Shown here: piece after piece, positions 51,316 to 61,281 of the stretch | How positions within the stretch are numbered: position 1 is the stretch's first letter | How the letters are laid out: each line of letters begins with the position of its first letter | Source: Lysinibacillus fusiformis | GTDB lineage: Bacteria > Bacillota > Bacilli > Bacillales_A > Planococcaceae | Direction of reading: 5' to 3' | Length of the DNA stretch: 64,000 nt | Assembly: GCA_030027265.1 (NCBI GenBank) | Contig: JASENG010000005.1 | Coordinates: 124,001-188,000 of the forward strand | Notes under the pieces: generated by a model | Told to the model about the DNA's origin: nothing | Seen by the model: only the letters and a program-made list of their open reading frames with translations | The model's database searches: none | Made by a program: the position numbers and the translations under genes

Positions 51316-52599
51316 CTATAACAATAGCTTCATAGGGTTTTCTAGTATCTCTTTTAAATCCGTTAGAAATGCAGCGGCTGGAGCTCCATCTATTAAACGA
51401 TGATCAAATGATAAGCTCAGCACCATCATAGAACGTATTTCGATACCCTTGTTGATTACTGCTGGTTTTTCCACAATACGTCCAACACCCAAAATGGCGG
51501 ATTGAGGTTGATTAATAATTGGCGTAAAGCTATCTACTGCATACATCCCTAAATTACTAATCGTAAAGGTTCCTTCTTCCAAGTGGTGAGGTAATAATTT
51601 TCCCTCTCTTGCCAGTAAACCAAGCTCTTTACATGCAGCCGTTAACTCAGTTAGTCCCAGCTTATTCGCATCCTTCACTACTGGAACGAGCAAGCCATCT
51701 CCAACAGAAACTGCAAAACCAATATTAATAGATTCGTGCTCTACGATGTAATCATCAATAATGGATGCGTTCATATTAGGATGTTTTGATAAAGTTTTAG
51801 CCGTTGCGAATAATAGTATTTCATTGAATGAAAGTCGCAGCCCTGTTGACCGTTCAATTTCCGGCAACAACTCTTTACGCAGATTAATGCAACTGGTCAT
51901 GTCAATTTCTGAAGTAATCGTGACGTGTGGTGCTGTGAATGCGCTTTGCGACATTCGATCAGCGATTACTTTTCTCATTCCTTTTAAAGGTTTAGATTTT
52001 TCACTAATTTTTGGCAGCATGAGATCCTTCTTCGTTATCTTTTGGTAAGCTCCCGTTCCTGCAATATTTTCAATATCCAGATTTTCAGCTGCCGCAATTT
52101 TTCTTGCCAGTGGAGTAATTTTCTTCTTACTATTTATAAAATGTAAAACATCTTTCTTTTCAATTCGTCCATTTTGACCCGTTCCTGAAACTTCACTTAA
52201 GTCAATCCTGTGTTCATTCGCTAATACTCTCGCTGCTGGAGTGCGTCGTATTTTCTGGAAAGTTTCTGCCGTTGAAGGGGGTGGGAGCACTTGCTCTTTT
52301 TCTTTTACTTGCTCTATTACCTCCATTTTTTTACTTGAATTGCTAACTTCGATTAATTCATTCTTCTCGCCGATATAAGCAATGACTTCGTGAACTTTTA
52401 CAGTTTCTCCGGCCTCATAGCAAGTATGTAATAGTGTACCAGATACTTCTGCTTCGATTTCAATCGCAATTTTATCGGTTTGGATTTCGGCAATCGGACT
52501 ACCTTCCTCTACATAATCTCCTTTATTTAAAAACCAAGTGACAATGGTTCCTTCTTCCATCGTTGCACCCATTTTTGGCATAATTACATCTGTTGCCAT
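51316..52599 (-). CDS. Dihydrolipoamide acyltransferase (E2) with two subunit-binding domains
   Basis: 427 residues. A lipoyl domain with the lipoate Lys in IQTDKIAIEIEA (about residue 43) is followed by a flexible linker. Then come two peripheral-subunit-binding domains in tandem, TPAARVLANEHRIDLSEVSG with GQNGRIEKKDVL (about 118-155) and TPLARKIAAAENLDIENIAG with AYQKITKKDL (about 159-192). The catalytic domain has KGMRKVIADRMSQSAFTAPHVTI and the active-site SFDHRLIDGAPAA. Most E2 proteins have a single binding domain. ATG follows GGAGG. By neighbours it forms acetyl- or acyl-CoA from a ketone/diketone or 2-oxo acid, as in AcoC. Confidence 0.9.
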   Translation of the reverse strand: MATDVIMPKMGATMEEGTIVTWFLNKGDYVEEGSPIAEIQTDKIAIEIEAEVSGTLLHTCYEAGETVKVHEVIAYIGEKNELIEVSNSSKKMEVIEQVKEKEQVLPPPSTAETFQKIRRTPAARVLANEHRIDLSEVSGTGQNGRIEKKDVLHFINSKKKITPLARKIAAAENLDIENIAGTGAYQKITKKDLMLPKISEKSKPLKGMRKVIADRMSQSAFTAPHVTITSEIDMTSCINLRKELLPEIERSTGLRLSFNEILLFATAKTLSKHPNMNASIIDDYIVEHESINIGFAVSVGDGLLVPVVKDANKLGLTELTAACKELGLLAREGKLLPHHLEEGTFTISNLGMYAVDSFTPIINQPQSAILGVGRIVEKPAVINKGIEIRSMMVLSLSFDHRLIDGAPAAAFLTDLKEILENPMKLLL

Positions 52600-52615
52600 A
52601 ACTCATTCCTCCATA

Positions 52616-53596
52616 TCATAGATTCATGATCTTTTTGCATTCGTTAATGATGTCTTCAACCTGAGGAACAGCGGCCTTCTCTAATGTTGGATTATATGGA
52701 ATAGGTGTCGCAACTCCACCTAATCTTTTGATTGGTGCATCAAGATAGTCAAAGGCTTCACTCTCTGCAATCACACTTGCAATTTCGGCTCCATAGCCAC
52801 TTCTCTTTACCGCTTCATATACAACCAATACTCTGCTCGTTTTTTTAACGGATTGGATAATCGTTTCAATATCCAAAGGAACAAGAGTTCTTGGATCAAT
52901 AATCTCGACACTAACCCCTATTTTTTCCAGCTGTTCAGCCGCTTCCATTGCTCTTTGCACCATGATGGATGTTGCAACGATCGTAATATCTGTCCCTTGT
53001 TTTTTCACTTCTGCCTTGCCAAGAGGAATTTCGTAAAGCTCTTCAGGCACTTCATCTTTCACATTGTATAAAAGCTTATGCTCATAAAATAAAACAGGAT
53101 TGTCATCTTTAATGGCAGATAGCAATAATCCTTTTGCATCATAGGCAGAAGAAGGTTGAACTACCTTTAAACCAGGAACGTGTGTCATCCATGCTTCTAA
53201 ACTTTGAGAGTGCTGTGCAGCAAAACCTGCTCCCGAACCTCCCGGAAGCCTTACAACTAACGGAACCTTTGATTTTCCTCCATACATATATCTTGTTTTC
53301 GCGGCTTGGTTTACAATATTATCCAATGCAATCATGATAAAATCCGAAAACTGGATTTCCAGTATGGGACGCATCCCTGTCATAGCAGCCCCGACGGCAC
53401 AACCACTGATGGCAGACTCAGATATCGGCGTAATTCTCACCCTTTCTGGCCCGAATTCTTCAAGCATTCCATTTGTCACGCCAAATGCTCCACCATAAAT
53501 CCCAATATCTTCCCCCAAAATGAATACATCTTCATCTTGGCGCATTGCCTGGCTCATTGTTTCGCGAATAGCCTCAGCATAGGTAACTGTTCTCAT
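52616..53596 (-). CDS. 2-oxo acid/acetoin dehydrogenase E1 beta subunit
   Basis: 326 residues, transketolase-like pyrimidine domain followed by the transketolase C domain. It has [58 protein letters not shown], typical of AcoB/PdhB, with the catalytic Glu, and [11 protein letters not shown]. Overlaps the E1 alpha gene by four bases, so the heterotetramer subunits are made together. ATG preceded by a site inside the alpha-subunit end. Acetoin-type specificity is inferred from gene set and lengths. Confidence 0.92.
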   Translation of the reverse strand: MRTVTYAEAIRETMSQAMRQDEDVFILGEDIGIYGGAFGVTNGMLEEFGPERVRITPISESAISGCAVGAAMTGMRPILEIQFSDFIMIALDNIVNQAAKTRYMYGGKSKVPLVVRLPGGSGAGFAAQHSQSLEAWMTHVPGLKVVQPSSAYDAKGLLLSAIKDDNPVLFYEHKLLYNVKDEVPEELYEIPLGKAEVKKQGTDITIVATSIMVQRAMEAAEQLEKIGVSVEIIDPRTLVPLDIETIIQSVKKTSRVLVVYEAVKRSGYGAEIASVIAESEAFDYLDAPIKRLGGVATPIPYNPTLEKAAVPQVEDIINECKKIMNL

Positions 53597-54591
53597 ACGT
53601 TAACCTCCCCTGTGTAAATATCTTCAGTTAATGAATCAATACTAGGTTCCGGACTGTTTTCTGCAAATTCTAGAGCATGTTTTAAATTGTTCTCTACTTG
53701 ATCTTGAATTGATTGCAATTCTTCCTCTGAGATGTAATTAGCGAATTTTAATTGTTCGATAAAATTGGTAATCGGATCATGTTCTTTTTTCCATTTCTGT
53801 TCTTCTTCTCGACTGCGGTATTTGCGTGCATCACTTTTCGAATGTCCCTTCCATCGATAAGTATGAGCTTCAATCAGTGTCGGCCCTCCTCCATTCCGCG
53901 CTTTTTCAACGGCAGCAGAGGCAGTTTGAATAACTTGTAAAATGTCGTTACCATCAATCGTTATCCCTTCGATGCCATAAGCAGTACTTCGATCAGCAAT
54001 ATTTTTCACTCGGGTCATTTCAGTAATGGAGGCACTCATTGCATATAAATTGTTCTCACAGAAAAATACAATCGGTAAATCCCAAATGGATGCCAGATTT
54101 AAAGCTTCATGAAAAGCTCCTTCGTTTGTTGCGCCATCACCGAAAAAGCATAAAACAACATAGCCCAAGTTTTTCATTTTAGAAGTCAATGCTGCACCTA
54201 CACCTAGAGGCAGACCAGCAGCAACTATCCCGTTCGCTCCCAGATTTCCTACATCAAGATCTGCAATATGCATCGAGCCTCCCTTCCCTTTACAATAGCC
54301 CGTTTCTTTTCCAAGCAATTCAGCTAACATTCGGTCAGCCTGCATTCCTTTCGCCAAGCTATGACCATGCCCTCGATGTGTACTTGTAATCATGTCTTTG
54401 TTACTCAATGCATAACATGCTCCTACTGCTGTCGCTTCTTGGCCAATACATAAATGCATGGTGCCATGCACTTTTCCTTGCTGAAATAATTTTTCTACCA
54501 ATTCCTCAAACTTACGAATTTCGAGCATATCGTAAAGCAATTTATGGGACACTTCTCTGGATAAACCTAATTCATTTAATAGCTGTACCAT
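53593..54591 (-). CDS. 2-oxo acid/acetoin dehydrogenase E1 alpha subunit
   Basis: 332 residues, with the ThDP motif [31 protein letters not shown] (about 165-195). The phosphorylation-loop equivalent is [22 protein letters not shown]. Catalytic His in [12 protein letters not shown]. The length and sequence style match AcoA rather than pyruvate or branched-chain E1 alpha. ATG follows GGAGGG. First gene of the complex; preceded by short-chain dehydrogenase copy C. Confidence 0.92.
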   Translation of the reverse strand: MVQLLNELGLSREVSHKLLYDMLEIRKFEELVEKLFQQGKVHGTMHLCIGQEATAVGACYALSNKDMITSTHRGHGHSLAKGMQADRMLAELLGKETGYCKGKGGSMHIADLDVGNLGANGIVAAGLPLGVGAALTSKMKNLGYVVLCFFGDGATNEGAFHEALNLASIWDLPIVFFCENNLYAMSASITEMTRVKNIADRSTAYGIEGITIDGNDILQVIQTASAAVEKARNGGGPTLIEAHTYRWKGHSKSDARKYRSREEEQKWKKEHDPITNFIEQLKFANYISEEELQSIQDQVENNLKHALEFAENSPEPSIDSLTEDIYTGEVNV

Positions 54592-54607
54592 TTAAAATTC
54601 CCTCCAT

Positions 54608-55360
54608 TCATCTGCCTAAAAAACCGCCATCTACCGGTAAAATAATTCCATTGATATAATTTGATTTTTCCGAGGCTAAAAATTGAACAGCCCCTTTTAG
54701 TTCTTCTGGATTTCCAAATCTACCAGCTGGAATTCTGTCGATTAGTGATTGAAATCTATCTGGATCATTCAAGATATGCCTATTGATATCAGTGTTAAAA
54801 TAGCCAGGGGCAATCGCATTCACCTGAATTCCTTTCGAAGCCCACTCATTGCTTAAGGATTTGGTTAGCTGAGCGACTGCTCCTTTGCTTGAGGAGTAGG
54901 CAGCTGCATGATAACCTCCCTGGAAAGCAAGAACAGATGCAATATTAATAATTTTCCCTGCACCTTTTTGAACCATTTTTGCAGCTACTAATCTGCTTAG
55001 TTCAAAAACAGCTGTGACATTCACATTGAAAATGTCTCGAAAATTTTGTAATGGAAGTTTGCTTGCTTCCATTGATTTGTGGATACCTGCATTATTCACT
55101 AAAATATCAATTTCATCATCAAGTAATTTAATAGCTTCCGAGATTACTGAAGGCAGTTTGTCAACTTCACCTAAATCCGCTTGTAAACAATAGACAGATG
55201 GATATTCTGCTCGTAGATTTTCGACTATCTCATGCACTTCTTGAGAACTGTCGATAATACAAACTCTAACTCCTGCCTCCAAAAGACCTGTTGCCATACC
55301 TAAACCAAGACCCTGCGCCCCACCTGTTACAACTGCAGTTTTATTTTGCAAATCCAGCAA
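54608..55360 (-). CDS. Short-chain dehydrogenase/reductase, KduD-like (copy C)
   Basis: About 250 residues, starting at TTG 55360 which lies six bases after GGGGTG and gives the normal N terminus LLDLQNKTAVVTGGAQGLG. NNAGIHKSM, Ser in IINIASVLAF, YSSSK and the ending VDGGFLGR follow. Very close to copy B in sequence. It is the first gene after the terminator at 55392-55440, only about 30 bases from that hairpin, so its expression must depend on read-through or on a promoter inside the upstream gene. Confidence 0.85.
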   Translation of the reverse strand: MLDLQNKTAVVTGGAQGLGLGMATGLLEAGVRVCIIDSSQEVHEIVENLRAEYPSVYCLQADLGEVDKLPSVISEAIKLLDDEIDILVNNAGIHKSMEASKLPLQNFRDIFNVNVTAVFELSRLVAAKMVQKGAGKIINIASVLAFQGGYHAAAYSSSKGAVAQLTKSLSNEWASKGIQVNAIAPGYFNTDINRHILNDPDRFQSLIDRIPAGRFGNPEELKGAVQFLASEKSNYINGIILPVDGGFLGR

Positions 55361-55391
55361 TACATTCACCCCGCATTTATGCTTCCTGAGA

Positions 55392-55440
55392 TTAAAAAAA
55401 GAAAAGTATACGATGCAACCTTCCACCTTATACTTTTCTT
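55392..55440 (-). terminator. Terminator within the catabolic island
   Basis: Twelve-base arms AAGAAAAGTATA (55399-55410) and TATACTTTTCTT (55429-55440) form a perfect stem, followed on the minus strand by a run of seven T. It separates the aldehyde dehydrogenase gene from the short-chain dehydrogenase/aco-like genes. No promoter is evident in the roughly 30 bases between it and the next gene, so it may be a regulated terminator. Confidence 0.8.
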
Positions 55441-55476
55441 CGATTTAATAGTTATTATTGAGTTTCACGATATGTT

Positions 55477-56943
55477 TTAGATTTTAAGTGAAATATATTT
55501 TTCTTCTAAATAATCGCTTATTCCTTGGTGTCCGCCTTCTCGGCCGTAGCCGCTTTCCTTAATGCCGCCGAATGGAGCTTGAGCGACACCAGGAGCAGCA
55601 TCGTTTAGTCCAATAATGCCAAATTGCAGTCGTTCCGATACTGTTATGGCATTTTCCAAACTAGTTGTATAAATATAAGCAGCAAGCCCGTATTCTGTAT
55701 TATTCGCTTCTTTGATTACTTCATCTATTTCCGCGAATTCAACGATTGGGGCTACTGGTCCAAAAGTTTCTTCGTTCATGATCAACATGTCATTATTTAC
55801 ATTTGATAGAATGGTAGGTTTATAAAAATAGCCATCTAGTTCAGGAATTTCTTCCCCGCCCGTTTCGATAATAGCTCCTTTTTCAACCGCATCTTTGACC
55901 TGTTCTTGAACTTTTTCAAGACCATCCTTGTTAACTAGCGGACCAACTTGAACGTCCTCGTTTATGCTCTCGCCAACTACCAGCTCATTTGTTTTGCGAA
56001 CAAAGGCTTCCTTAAATTGCGTGGCAATTTTTTCATGTACGTAAATTCGATTCGCACATACACATGTTTGACCGGCATTTCGGAACTTGCTTAATACAGC
56101 TCCTTCCGCTGCCTTTTCAATATCAGCATCTTCCAGAATTAAAAACGGTGCATGCCCTCCGAGTTCTAAAGATAATTTTTTTAATGTTTTGGCTGAAAAT
56201 TTTACTAAATCTTTGCCGACAGCCGTTGAACCAGTGAATGACACCTTGCGTACAATGTCGCTTTCAAAGATTTCGTCTGAAATTTCTCCTGTTGAACCAA
56301 CGATGATATTAACAACGCCCTTTGGCACATTGGCTAATTCTATGATTTTCGCAAATGCCAGTGCAGTTAAAGGGGATTGACTAGCTGGCTTCACAATAGA
56401 AGTACAACCTGCCGCTAATGCTGGACCAAGTTTTCGAGTCATCATGGCAATCGGGAAATTCCACGGTGTTATTGCTGCTACAACACCAGCTGGCTGCTTG
56501 ATGACAATTAGCCTCTTACTTGGATCCAGGGCAGGTATCGTTTCTCCGTAGATTCTTTTTCCTTCCTCTGCGTACCACGTTAGGAAACTAGCAGCATAGA
56601 CGACTTCACCAACAGCTTCTTTAAAGGCTTTCCCCATCTCCAAGCTAATAATTGTCCCAATCTCTTCTTGTTTTTCTAGAAGCAAGTCCCTGATTCTCAG
56701 CAAATAGTCCGCTCTTTCATAGGCAGTGAGCTTTGACCATGCCGGGAAGGCTTTATCGGCAGCTTCAATGGCTTCTTTTGCCTCTTGTGAACCCCCTTTT
56801 GGCACGCTTGCCACTACTTTTTTGGTTGAAGGGTTAATCACATCAAATGTACCTTTAGATCCCGTTAGCCGCCATGTTCCATCAATAAATAACCCTACAT
56901 TATTGAAATCTATTAACTGAAAATCTTGTGTTAAAGTACTCAT
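55477..56943 (-). CDS. NAD(P)-dependent aldehyde dehydrogenase
   Basis: 488 residues of the ALDH superfamily, in the succinate-semialdehyde dehydrogenase-like group. The catalytic Cys lies in KFRNAGQTCVCANRIY, the general-base Glu in LSLELGGHAPFLIL, and the cofactor loop is VSFTGSTAVGKDLV. ATG at 56943 follows AAGGAGG. Its likely role is to oxidise the aldehyde from an alcohol dehydrogenase step in the same operon. Substrate not evident. Confidence 0.9.
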   Translation of the reverse strand: MSTLTQDFQLIDFNNVGLFIDGTWRLTGSKGTFDVINPSTKKVVASVPKGGSQEAKEAIEAADKAFPAWSKLTAYERADYLLRIRDLLLEKQEEIGTIISLEMGKAFKEAVGEVVYAASFLTWYAEEGKRIYGETIPALDPSKRLIVIKQPAGVVAAITPWNFPIAMMTRKLGPALAAGCTSIVKPASQSPLTALAFAKIIELANVPKGVVNIIVGSTGEISDEIFESDIVRKVSFTGSTAVGKDLVKFSAKTLKKLSLELGGHAPFLILEDADIEKAAEGAVLSKFRNAGQTCVCANRIYVHEKIATQFKEAFVRKTNELVVGESINEDVQVGPLVNKDGLEKVQEQVKDAVEKGAIIETGGEEIPELDGYFYKPTILSNVNNDMLIMNEETFGPVAPIVEFAEIDEVIKEANNTEYGLAAYIYTTSLENAITVSERLQFGIIGLNDAAPGVAQAPFGGIKESGYGREGGHQGISDYLEEKYISLKI

Positions 56944-56956
56944 TGTCTTCCTCCTT

Positions 56957-57961
56957 TTATTCATGCTCAAATTTAATGATTGCTTTTGTCACTTCTTTTT
57001 GAAGGGAATCCAAAAAGGCTTGGTTCACTTCTTCAAAAGGATAAAATTTTGGCAGAGATTGAAGAATTTCATGATTTTCAAGAATAAAATCAATGGCTAT
57101 TTTAAAATCTTCCGGATCACTTCCATAAGAAGGAATTAAAGCCCATTCATTCCGTACCAGTGGCGTAAAGAAGAATTCTGTCGATTTTTCATAAAGTGCC
57201 ACAAGGACAATTTTTCCGCTTTTTTTCAAAAGAGAAGTATTTGAAAATAGTGCACTTGCAGCACCAGAGCACTCAAAGATAAAATCCACTTGCTCATCGA
57301 TTTGGTCCTCTCCAATGACATGTGGGATTCCTCCCCAAGCTTTCACTTGGCTTAGCCTTTTTTCTTTGTCGACCGGAAGCCCGGATAAATATGTTTTTGC
57401 CCCTGCTTTAATGGCAAGAAGGCTAACAAAAAGTCCAATTATACCAGGCCCTTGAACTAATACTGTCTTCCCGTTTAAATCTTCATTTAGCCGTTTATGA
57501 GCATGAATCGCGATGGTTAAAGGTTCTACTAAACTGGCAAGATGTAAATCAATCTCGTCGGGCAGAACGTCAATATACTTTTCTTGAACTTTAAAATACT
57601 CTGATAATCCGCCATCAAAATGCAGACCAAGCACTTTGTTCTCTTTACATAGTGAATAATTGCCTCTTTTGCAGGACTCGCATCTATTGCAATAATTCAT
57701 GGCTTGAACAACTACATTTTTCCCAATTAGGTTTCGGGATAGATTAGAACCTACATCTACAACCTGTGCAGTCACTTCATGACCTAAAGAGACATCTTTT
57801 TTAACAAATTCATACCCTGCCGAAAAATTATAAGCATGAAGATCACTTCCGCAAACTCCACAAGCGATTGTTTTTAAGAGGACTTCATTTTCATCAAGCT
57901 CTGGAATGGTTTGCTCCACAATCTGAATCGTTTTTGGACCTGTTAACTGTGATTTTTTCAT
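56957..57961 (-). CDS. Zinc-dependent alcohol/polyol dehydrogenase
   Basis: 334 residues of the medium-chain dehydrogenase family, sorbitol/2,3-butanediol dehydrogenase-like. Catalytic zinc ligands in CGVCGSDLHAY and SLGHEV; structural zinc site CNRCESCKRGNYSLC. The Rossmann motif is VQGPGIIGLF. ATG follows GAGGTGATAAG. It lies between livF and the ALDH gene, so it likely takes the imported polyol or diol. Exact substrate inferred only by class. Confidence 0.9.
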   Translation of the reverse strand: MKKSQLTGPKTIQIVEQTIPELDENEVLLKTIACGVCGSDLHAYNFSAGYEFVKKDVSLGHEVTAQVVDVGSNLSRNLIGKNVVVQAMNYCNRCESCKRGNYSLCKENKVLGLHFDGGLSEYFKVQEKYIDVLPDEIDLHLASLVEPLTIAIHAHKRLNEDLNGKTVLVQGPGIIGLFVSLLAIKAGAKTYLSGLPVDKEKRLSQVKAWGGIPHVIGEDQIDEQVDFIFECSGAASALFSNTSLLKKSGKIVLVALYEKSTEFFFTPLVRNEWALIPSYGSDPEDFKIAIDFILENHEILQSLPKFYPFEEVNQAFLDSLQKEVTKAIIKFEHE

Positions 57962-57974
57962 CTTATCACCTCAC

Positions 57975-58679
57975 CTAAATTCCTAAGTAGGCTTTCTTTA
58001 AATGTGGGTCTTCCGCTAATTCTTTCGCTTCACCTTCGATGGCAACACGGCCATTTTCCAAAACGTAAGCAAAATCGGCAATGGCTAACGATTGTTTCAC
58101 ATTCTGTTCTACCAACATGATCGTGATTCCCTCATTTTTAATGCTGCTTAATGTTCGGAGCAGTTCTTGAACAAGGATTGGCGCTAAGCCCAATGATAAT
58201 TCATCGATAATCAGCAGCTTCGGTTCGCTCATTAATCCCCTGCCAATTGCACACATTTGCTGTTGACCGCCACTCATATCTCCAGCAAGCTGTGATTTCC
58301 GTTCTTCTAGAATAGGGAACATATCATAGACACGTCTTAAATTTGCTTTTAAATTTTTTCTTGCACGTTTTGAATAGGCACCCAGAAGCAAGTTCTCCTC
58401 TATTGTCATAAAGTTGAATAGCTTACGGCCCTCCGGCACTTGCACAATACCTAGATCAACAATTTCATGGGGGGCCATTTTTGTAATGTCTTTCCCATGA
58501 AATGAAATTGCCCCGCTTTTCGTTTTGTTGATGCCTGATATGGCGTTGATAGTGCTCGATTTACCAGCAGCATTTGCCCCTAGCAAAGCAACGATTTTTC
58601 CTTCAGGTATTTCTAGAGATAAATCCCATAACACTTGAATTTCACCATATGAAAGATTAATATTTTCTAGTTTAAGCAT
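57975..58679 (-). CDS. livF: Liv-type ABC transporter ATPase LivF
   Basis: 234 residues with Walker A GANAAGKSS (about 36-44), signature MSGGQQQMCAIGRGLMSEPKLLIIDELSLGLAP and the HAAT pattern PEGRKLFNFMTIEENLLLG. ATG at 58679 follows GGAGGTG. Overlaps livG by eight bases. One of two ATPases of a branched-chain amino-acid-type (HAAT) importer, whose substrate here is probably not an amino acid given the neighbours. Confidence 0.92.
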   Translation of the reverse strand: MLKLENINLSYGEIQVLWDLSLEIPEGKIVALLGANAAGKSSTINAISGINKTKSGAISFHGKDITKMAPHEIVDLGIVQVPEGRKLFNFMTIEENLLLGAYSKRARKNLKANLRRVYDMFPILEERKSQLAGDMSGGQQQMCAIGRGLMSEPKLLIIDELSLGLAPILVQELLRTLSSIKNEGITIMLVEQNVKQSLAIADFAYVLENGRVAIEGEAKELAEDPHLKKAYLGI

Positions 58680-59394
58680 AGGACACCTCCTCACCAAGAT
58701 ACGCTTTGATTACTTCTGGGTTGTTTGAAATTTCTTTCGGTGTCCCTTCAGCAATTTTCACGCCGTGATGCACTACAACAATACGATCACAGGTAGTCAT
58801 TACCACTTCCATCAAGTGTTCGATAATGACAATCGTTATGCCCGAAGCTCTTAACTCCGTGATTAGTGGCAAGATTTCTTTTACCTCAGTAGGATTTAAA
58901 CCTGCCATAACTTCATCCAGCAATAATAGCTTAGGTTCCGTAGCCAATGCTTTTGCAACTTCTAGTCTTTTTTTATCTGCTAATGTTAAACTATTGCCGA
59001 TTTGATTTCGTTTTTCATATAGACCTACTCTTTTTAGCACTTTTAGACTGTTCTCAACAGCTTTCTCACGGCTATTATGACGATTGAAGGCACCAACCAT
59101 TACATTTTCCAGTACGGAGATTCCGCCAAATGGTTTCACAACTTGATATGTGCGGCCAATCCCCTTTTGACATAGGAGGTAAGCTTTTTGATTTGTAATA
59201 TTTTCTCCATTAAACTCAATCGTTCCAGAAGTAACGGGTAAGGAACCGGATATCAGATTAAATAATGTTGTTTTTCCAGCACCATTAGGACCGATAACCC
59301 CTACAATTTCTCCTTCTTCCACATGAAAAGAGGCACCATTAACAGCCTTAACCCCTCGGAAATGTTTTGAAACATCATTTACTTTCAAGATCAT
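58672..59394 (-). CDS. livG: Liv-type ABC transporter ATPase LivG
   Basis: 240 residues with Walker A GPNGAGKTTLFNLISG (about 34-49), GIGRTYQVVKPFGGISVLENVMVG and the LivG-type Walker B LLLLDEVMAGLNPTEV. ATG at 59394 follows GAGGTGGTG and overlaps the livM end by 20 bases. Partner of LivF. Confidence 0.92.
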   Translation of the reverse strand: MILKVNDVSKHFRGVKAVNGASFHVEEGEIVGVIGPNGAGKTTLFNLISGSLPVTSGTIEFNGENITNQKAYLLCQKGIGRTYQVVKPFGGISVLENVMVGAFNRHNSREKAVENSLKVLKRVGLYEKRNQIGNSLTLADKKRLEVAKALATEPKLLLLDEVMAGLNPTEVKEILPLITELRASGITIVIIEHLMEVVMTTCDRIVVVHHGVKIAEGTPKEISNNPEVIKAYLGEEVSYA

Positions 59395-60376
59395 AGTTGG
59401 TCACCACCTCGTCATCAGGCTTTTGTTTCTTTTTAAAGACTCGTTCCCACAGTCTTTTTAGAATAGGGAATAAGCCATTTGGTGTTAAAATCACGATAAT
59501 AATAAGCAAGACACCATAGATAAAGAAATTCATTCCGTGAATATCCGGGAAAGATGCTCGCAAGATTTCATTTAAAGGAATGATAATAAATGCTCCTAAA
59601 ATCGGTCCATATATCGTTCCGACACCACCAATAATGGCAATTAGTGCTATTTCATTGGAAATATTCGCGTGCAATACCGACTCTGGTTCAAAGAACAAAT
59701 TGAATTGTGCATAAAATACACCCGCTAAACCTGTAATCCCCGTGCTGATTACCATTGCTAACATTTTATATTTGTTCGTATTAATCCCTAACGTTTGAGC
59801 AGCATCTTCATCTTCTCGAATCGCTTTCAAATAATAGCCAATTTTGTTGCGATCGATCCAAATCACTAAAAGTGTTGTTAATACAAGAAGCCCGAGTATT
59901 AACCAGTAATAATACTCATACTCTCTAAAAATCAAATTAGCAAAGCTAGGTTCATATTTAATGTTCAATCCCATCGAGCCATTTGTTAAGTCGCGCCAGA
60001 ATAATGTTAAATGTCTTACTACTTCTGCAAATGCAATGGTTCCCAATGTAAAGAATGGACCTCTTAGTTTAAACGTTGGAATCCCGATTAAAAGACCTGC
60101 CAGCACACAAACCACAATCGCTACCAGCATCCCTAACCACGGCGATAAACCAAAGTTTAAATAAAGGAGTGTGGATGTGTAAGCACCAAGACCAAAGAAT
60201 AGCGCATGGCCTAGAGACAATTGCCCGGCATATCCGCCCAAAATATTCCATCCACTTGCAATGGTTGCATAAAGCAAAATCATAATGAGAATATTTAACA
60301 TAAATCGATCATTCGAAACCAGTGGATATACTGCTGCTATGATTAACAAAATAATGGGCAATAAATGTTTTTTCAT
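59375..60376 (-). CDS. livM: Liv-type ABC transporter permease LivM
   Basis: 333 residues, eight to ten hydrophobic helices, with GGYAGQLSLGHALFFGLGAYT, FGLSPWLGMLVAIVVCVLAGLLIG and the coupling loop YYLKAIREDEDAAQTLGIN. ATG follows GAGGTGGG; its first base overlaps the last base of livH. Belongs to the HAAT importer. Confidence 0.92.
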   Translation of the reverse strand: MKKHLLPIILLIIAAVYPLVSNDRFMLNILIMILLYATIASGWNILGGYAGQLSLGHALFFGLGAYTSTLLYLNFGLSPWLGMLVAIVVCVLAGLLIGIPTFKLRGPFFTLGTIAFAEVVRHLTLFWRDLTNGSMGLNIKYEPSFANLIFREYEYYYWLILGLLVLTTLLVIWIDRNKIGYYLKAIREDEDAAQTLGINTNKYKMLAMVISTGITGLAGVFYAQFNLFFEPESVLHANISNEIALIAIIGGVGTIYGPILGAFIIIPLNEILRASFPDIHGMNFFIYGVLLIIIVILTPNGLFPILKRLWERVFKKKQKPDDEVVTNYDLESK

Positions 60377-61257
60377 TATAATCCCACCTCTTCTGAGCCC
60401 TTGCCTCGACTAAATATTCCAGAAGGTTTAACAAGCAATACTAAAATGAAAATGATGAAGTATACCACTTCTTTTAATCCAGGCGAGAAAAGTACACCTG
60501 CAAGGGACTCAATGACACCAATCAGCAATCCTCCATAGAAAGCGCCGAACATATTGCCCATACCGCCTAAAACCACGACAACAAATGCGATAAGAACAAA
60601 GGAGGCACCCAGTGTTGGATATACGGAATAGATTGGCATTAGCATCGATCCAGCTAAACCTACTAATGCAGTTCCTATCCCAAAGGCCAATAAATAGATT
60701 CGTTTTACATTGATCCCCACTAGGTAAGCGGCTTGCCTTTGCATTGAGACCGCACGAATCGCACGACCGACCATCGTATTTTGCAAGAATAGATACAATA
60801 AAACGACGATTGCGATGACTACGATAAATGCGATTAATCTAGGCACACTAATCGCAATGCCAAATAGATTAATAGTACTCATTTGATAAGGTGTTGATAC
60901 CGACATGTAGTTTGCATTAAAAATCATTAACGCCAGATTTTGAAGTACGATAGATAAACCAAGTGTTACAAAGATTTTTGTAGAGGCAGGTTTATCTAAA
61001 ATTGGTTCAATTAAACCTTTTTGCGTCACTATTCCGAGCAAGAATAGTAATACGACGACTAGTATGGCAGAGGCATATGGATCTAACCCAGCCCATGCGT
61101 AGAATATAAAGCTTAAATACATTGCGATCATCAAGAATTCGCCATGTGCAAAGTTAATAATTCGAACAACGCCTAAAATCATGTTCAAACCCATACTTAT
61201 AAGGGCATATATCCCACCCAACAAAATACCGGAAATGATGGTTTGAATAATCATCAT
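60376..61257 (-). CDS. livH: Liv-type ABC transporter permease LivH
   Basis: 293 residues with about eight hydrophobic segments, opening ISGILLGGIYALISMGLNMILGVVRIINFAHGEFLMI, the LivH signature, and coupling loop AIRAVSMQRQAAYLVGINV. ATG after GGAGGTGATT. It lies 24 bases downstream of the receptor gene. Confidence 0.92.
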   Translation of the reverse strand: MMIIQTIISGILLGGIYALISMGLNMILGVVRIINFAHGEFLMIAMYLSFIFYAWAGLDPYASAILVVVLLFLLGIVTQKGLIEPILDKPASTKIFVTLGLSIVLQNLALMIFNANYMSVSTPYQMSTINLFGIAISVPRLIAFIVVIAIVVLLYLFLQNTMVGRAIRAVSMQRQAAYLVGINVKRIYLLAFGIGTALVGLAGSMLMPIYSVYPTLGASFVLIAFVVVVLGGMGNMFGAFYGGLLIGVIESLAGVLFSPGLKEVVYFIIFILVLLVKPSGIFSRGKGSEEVGL

Positions 61258-61281
61258 AGGTGAATCACCTCCAAGGATCAG

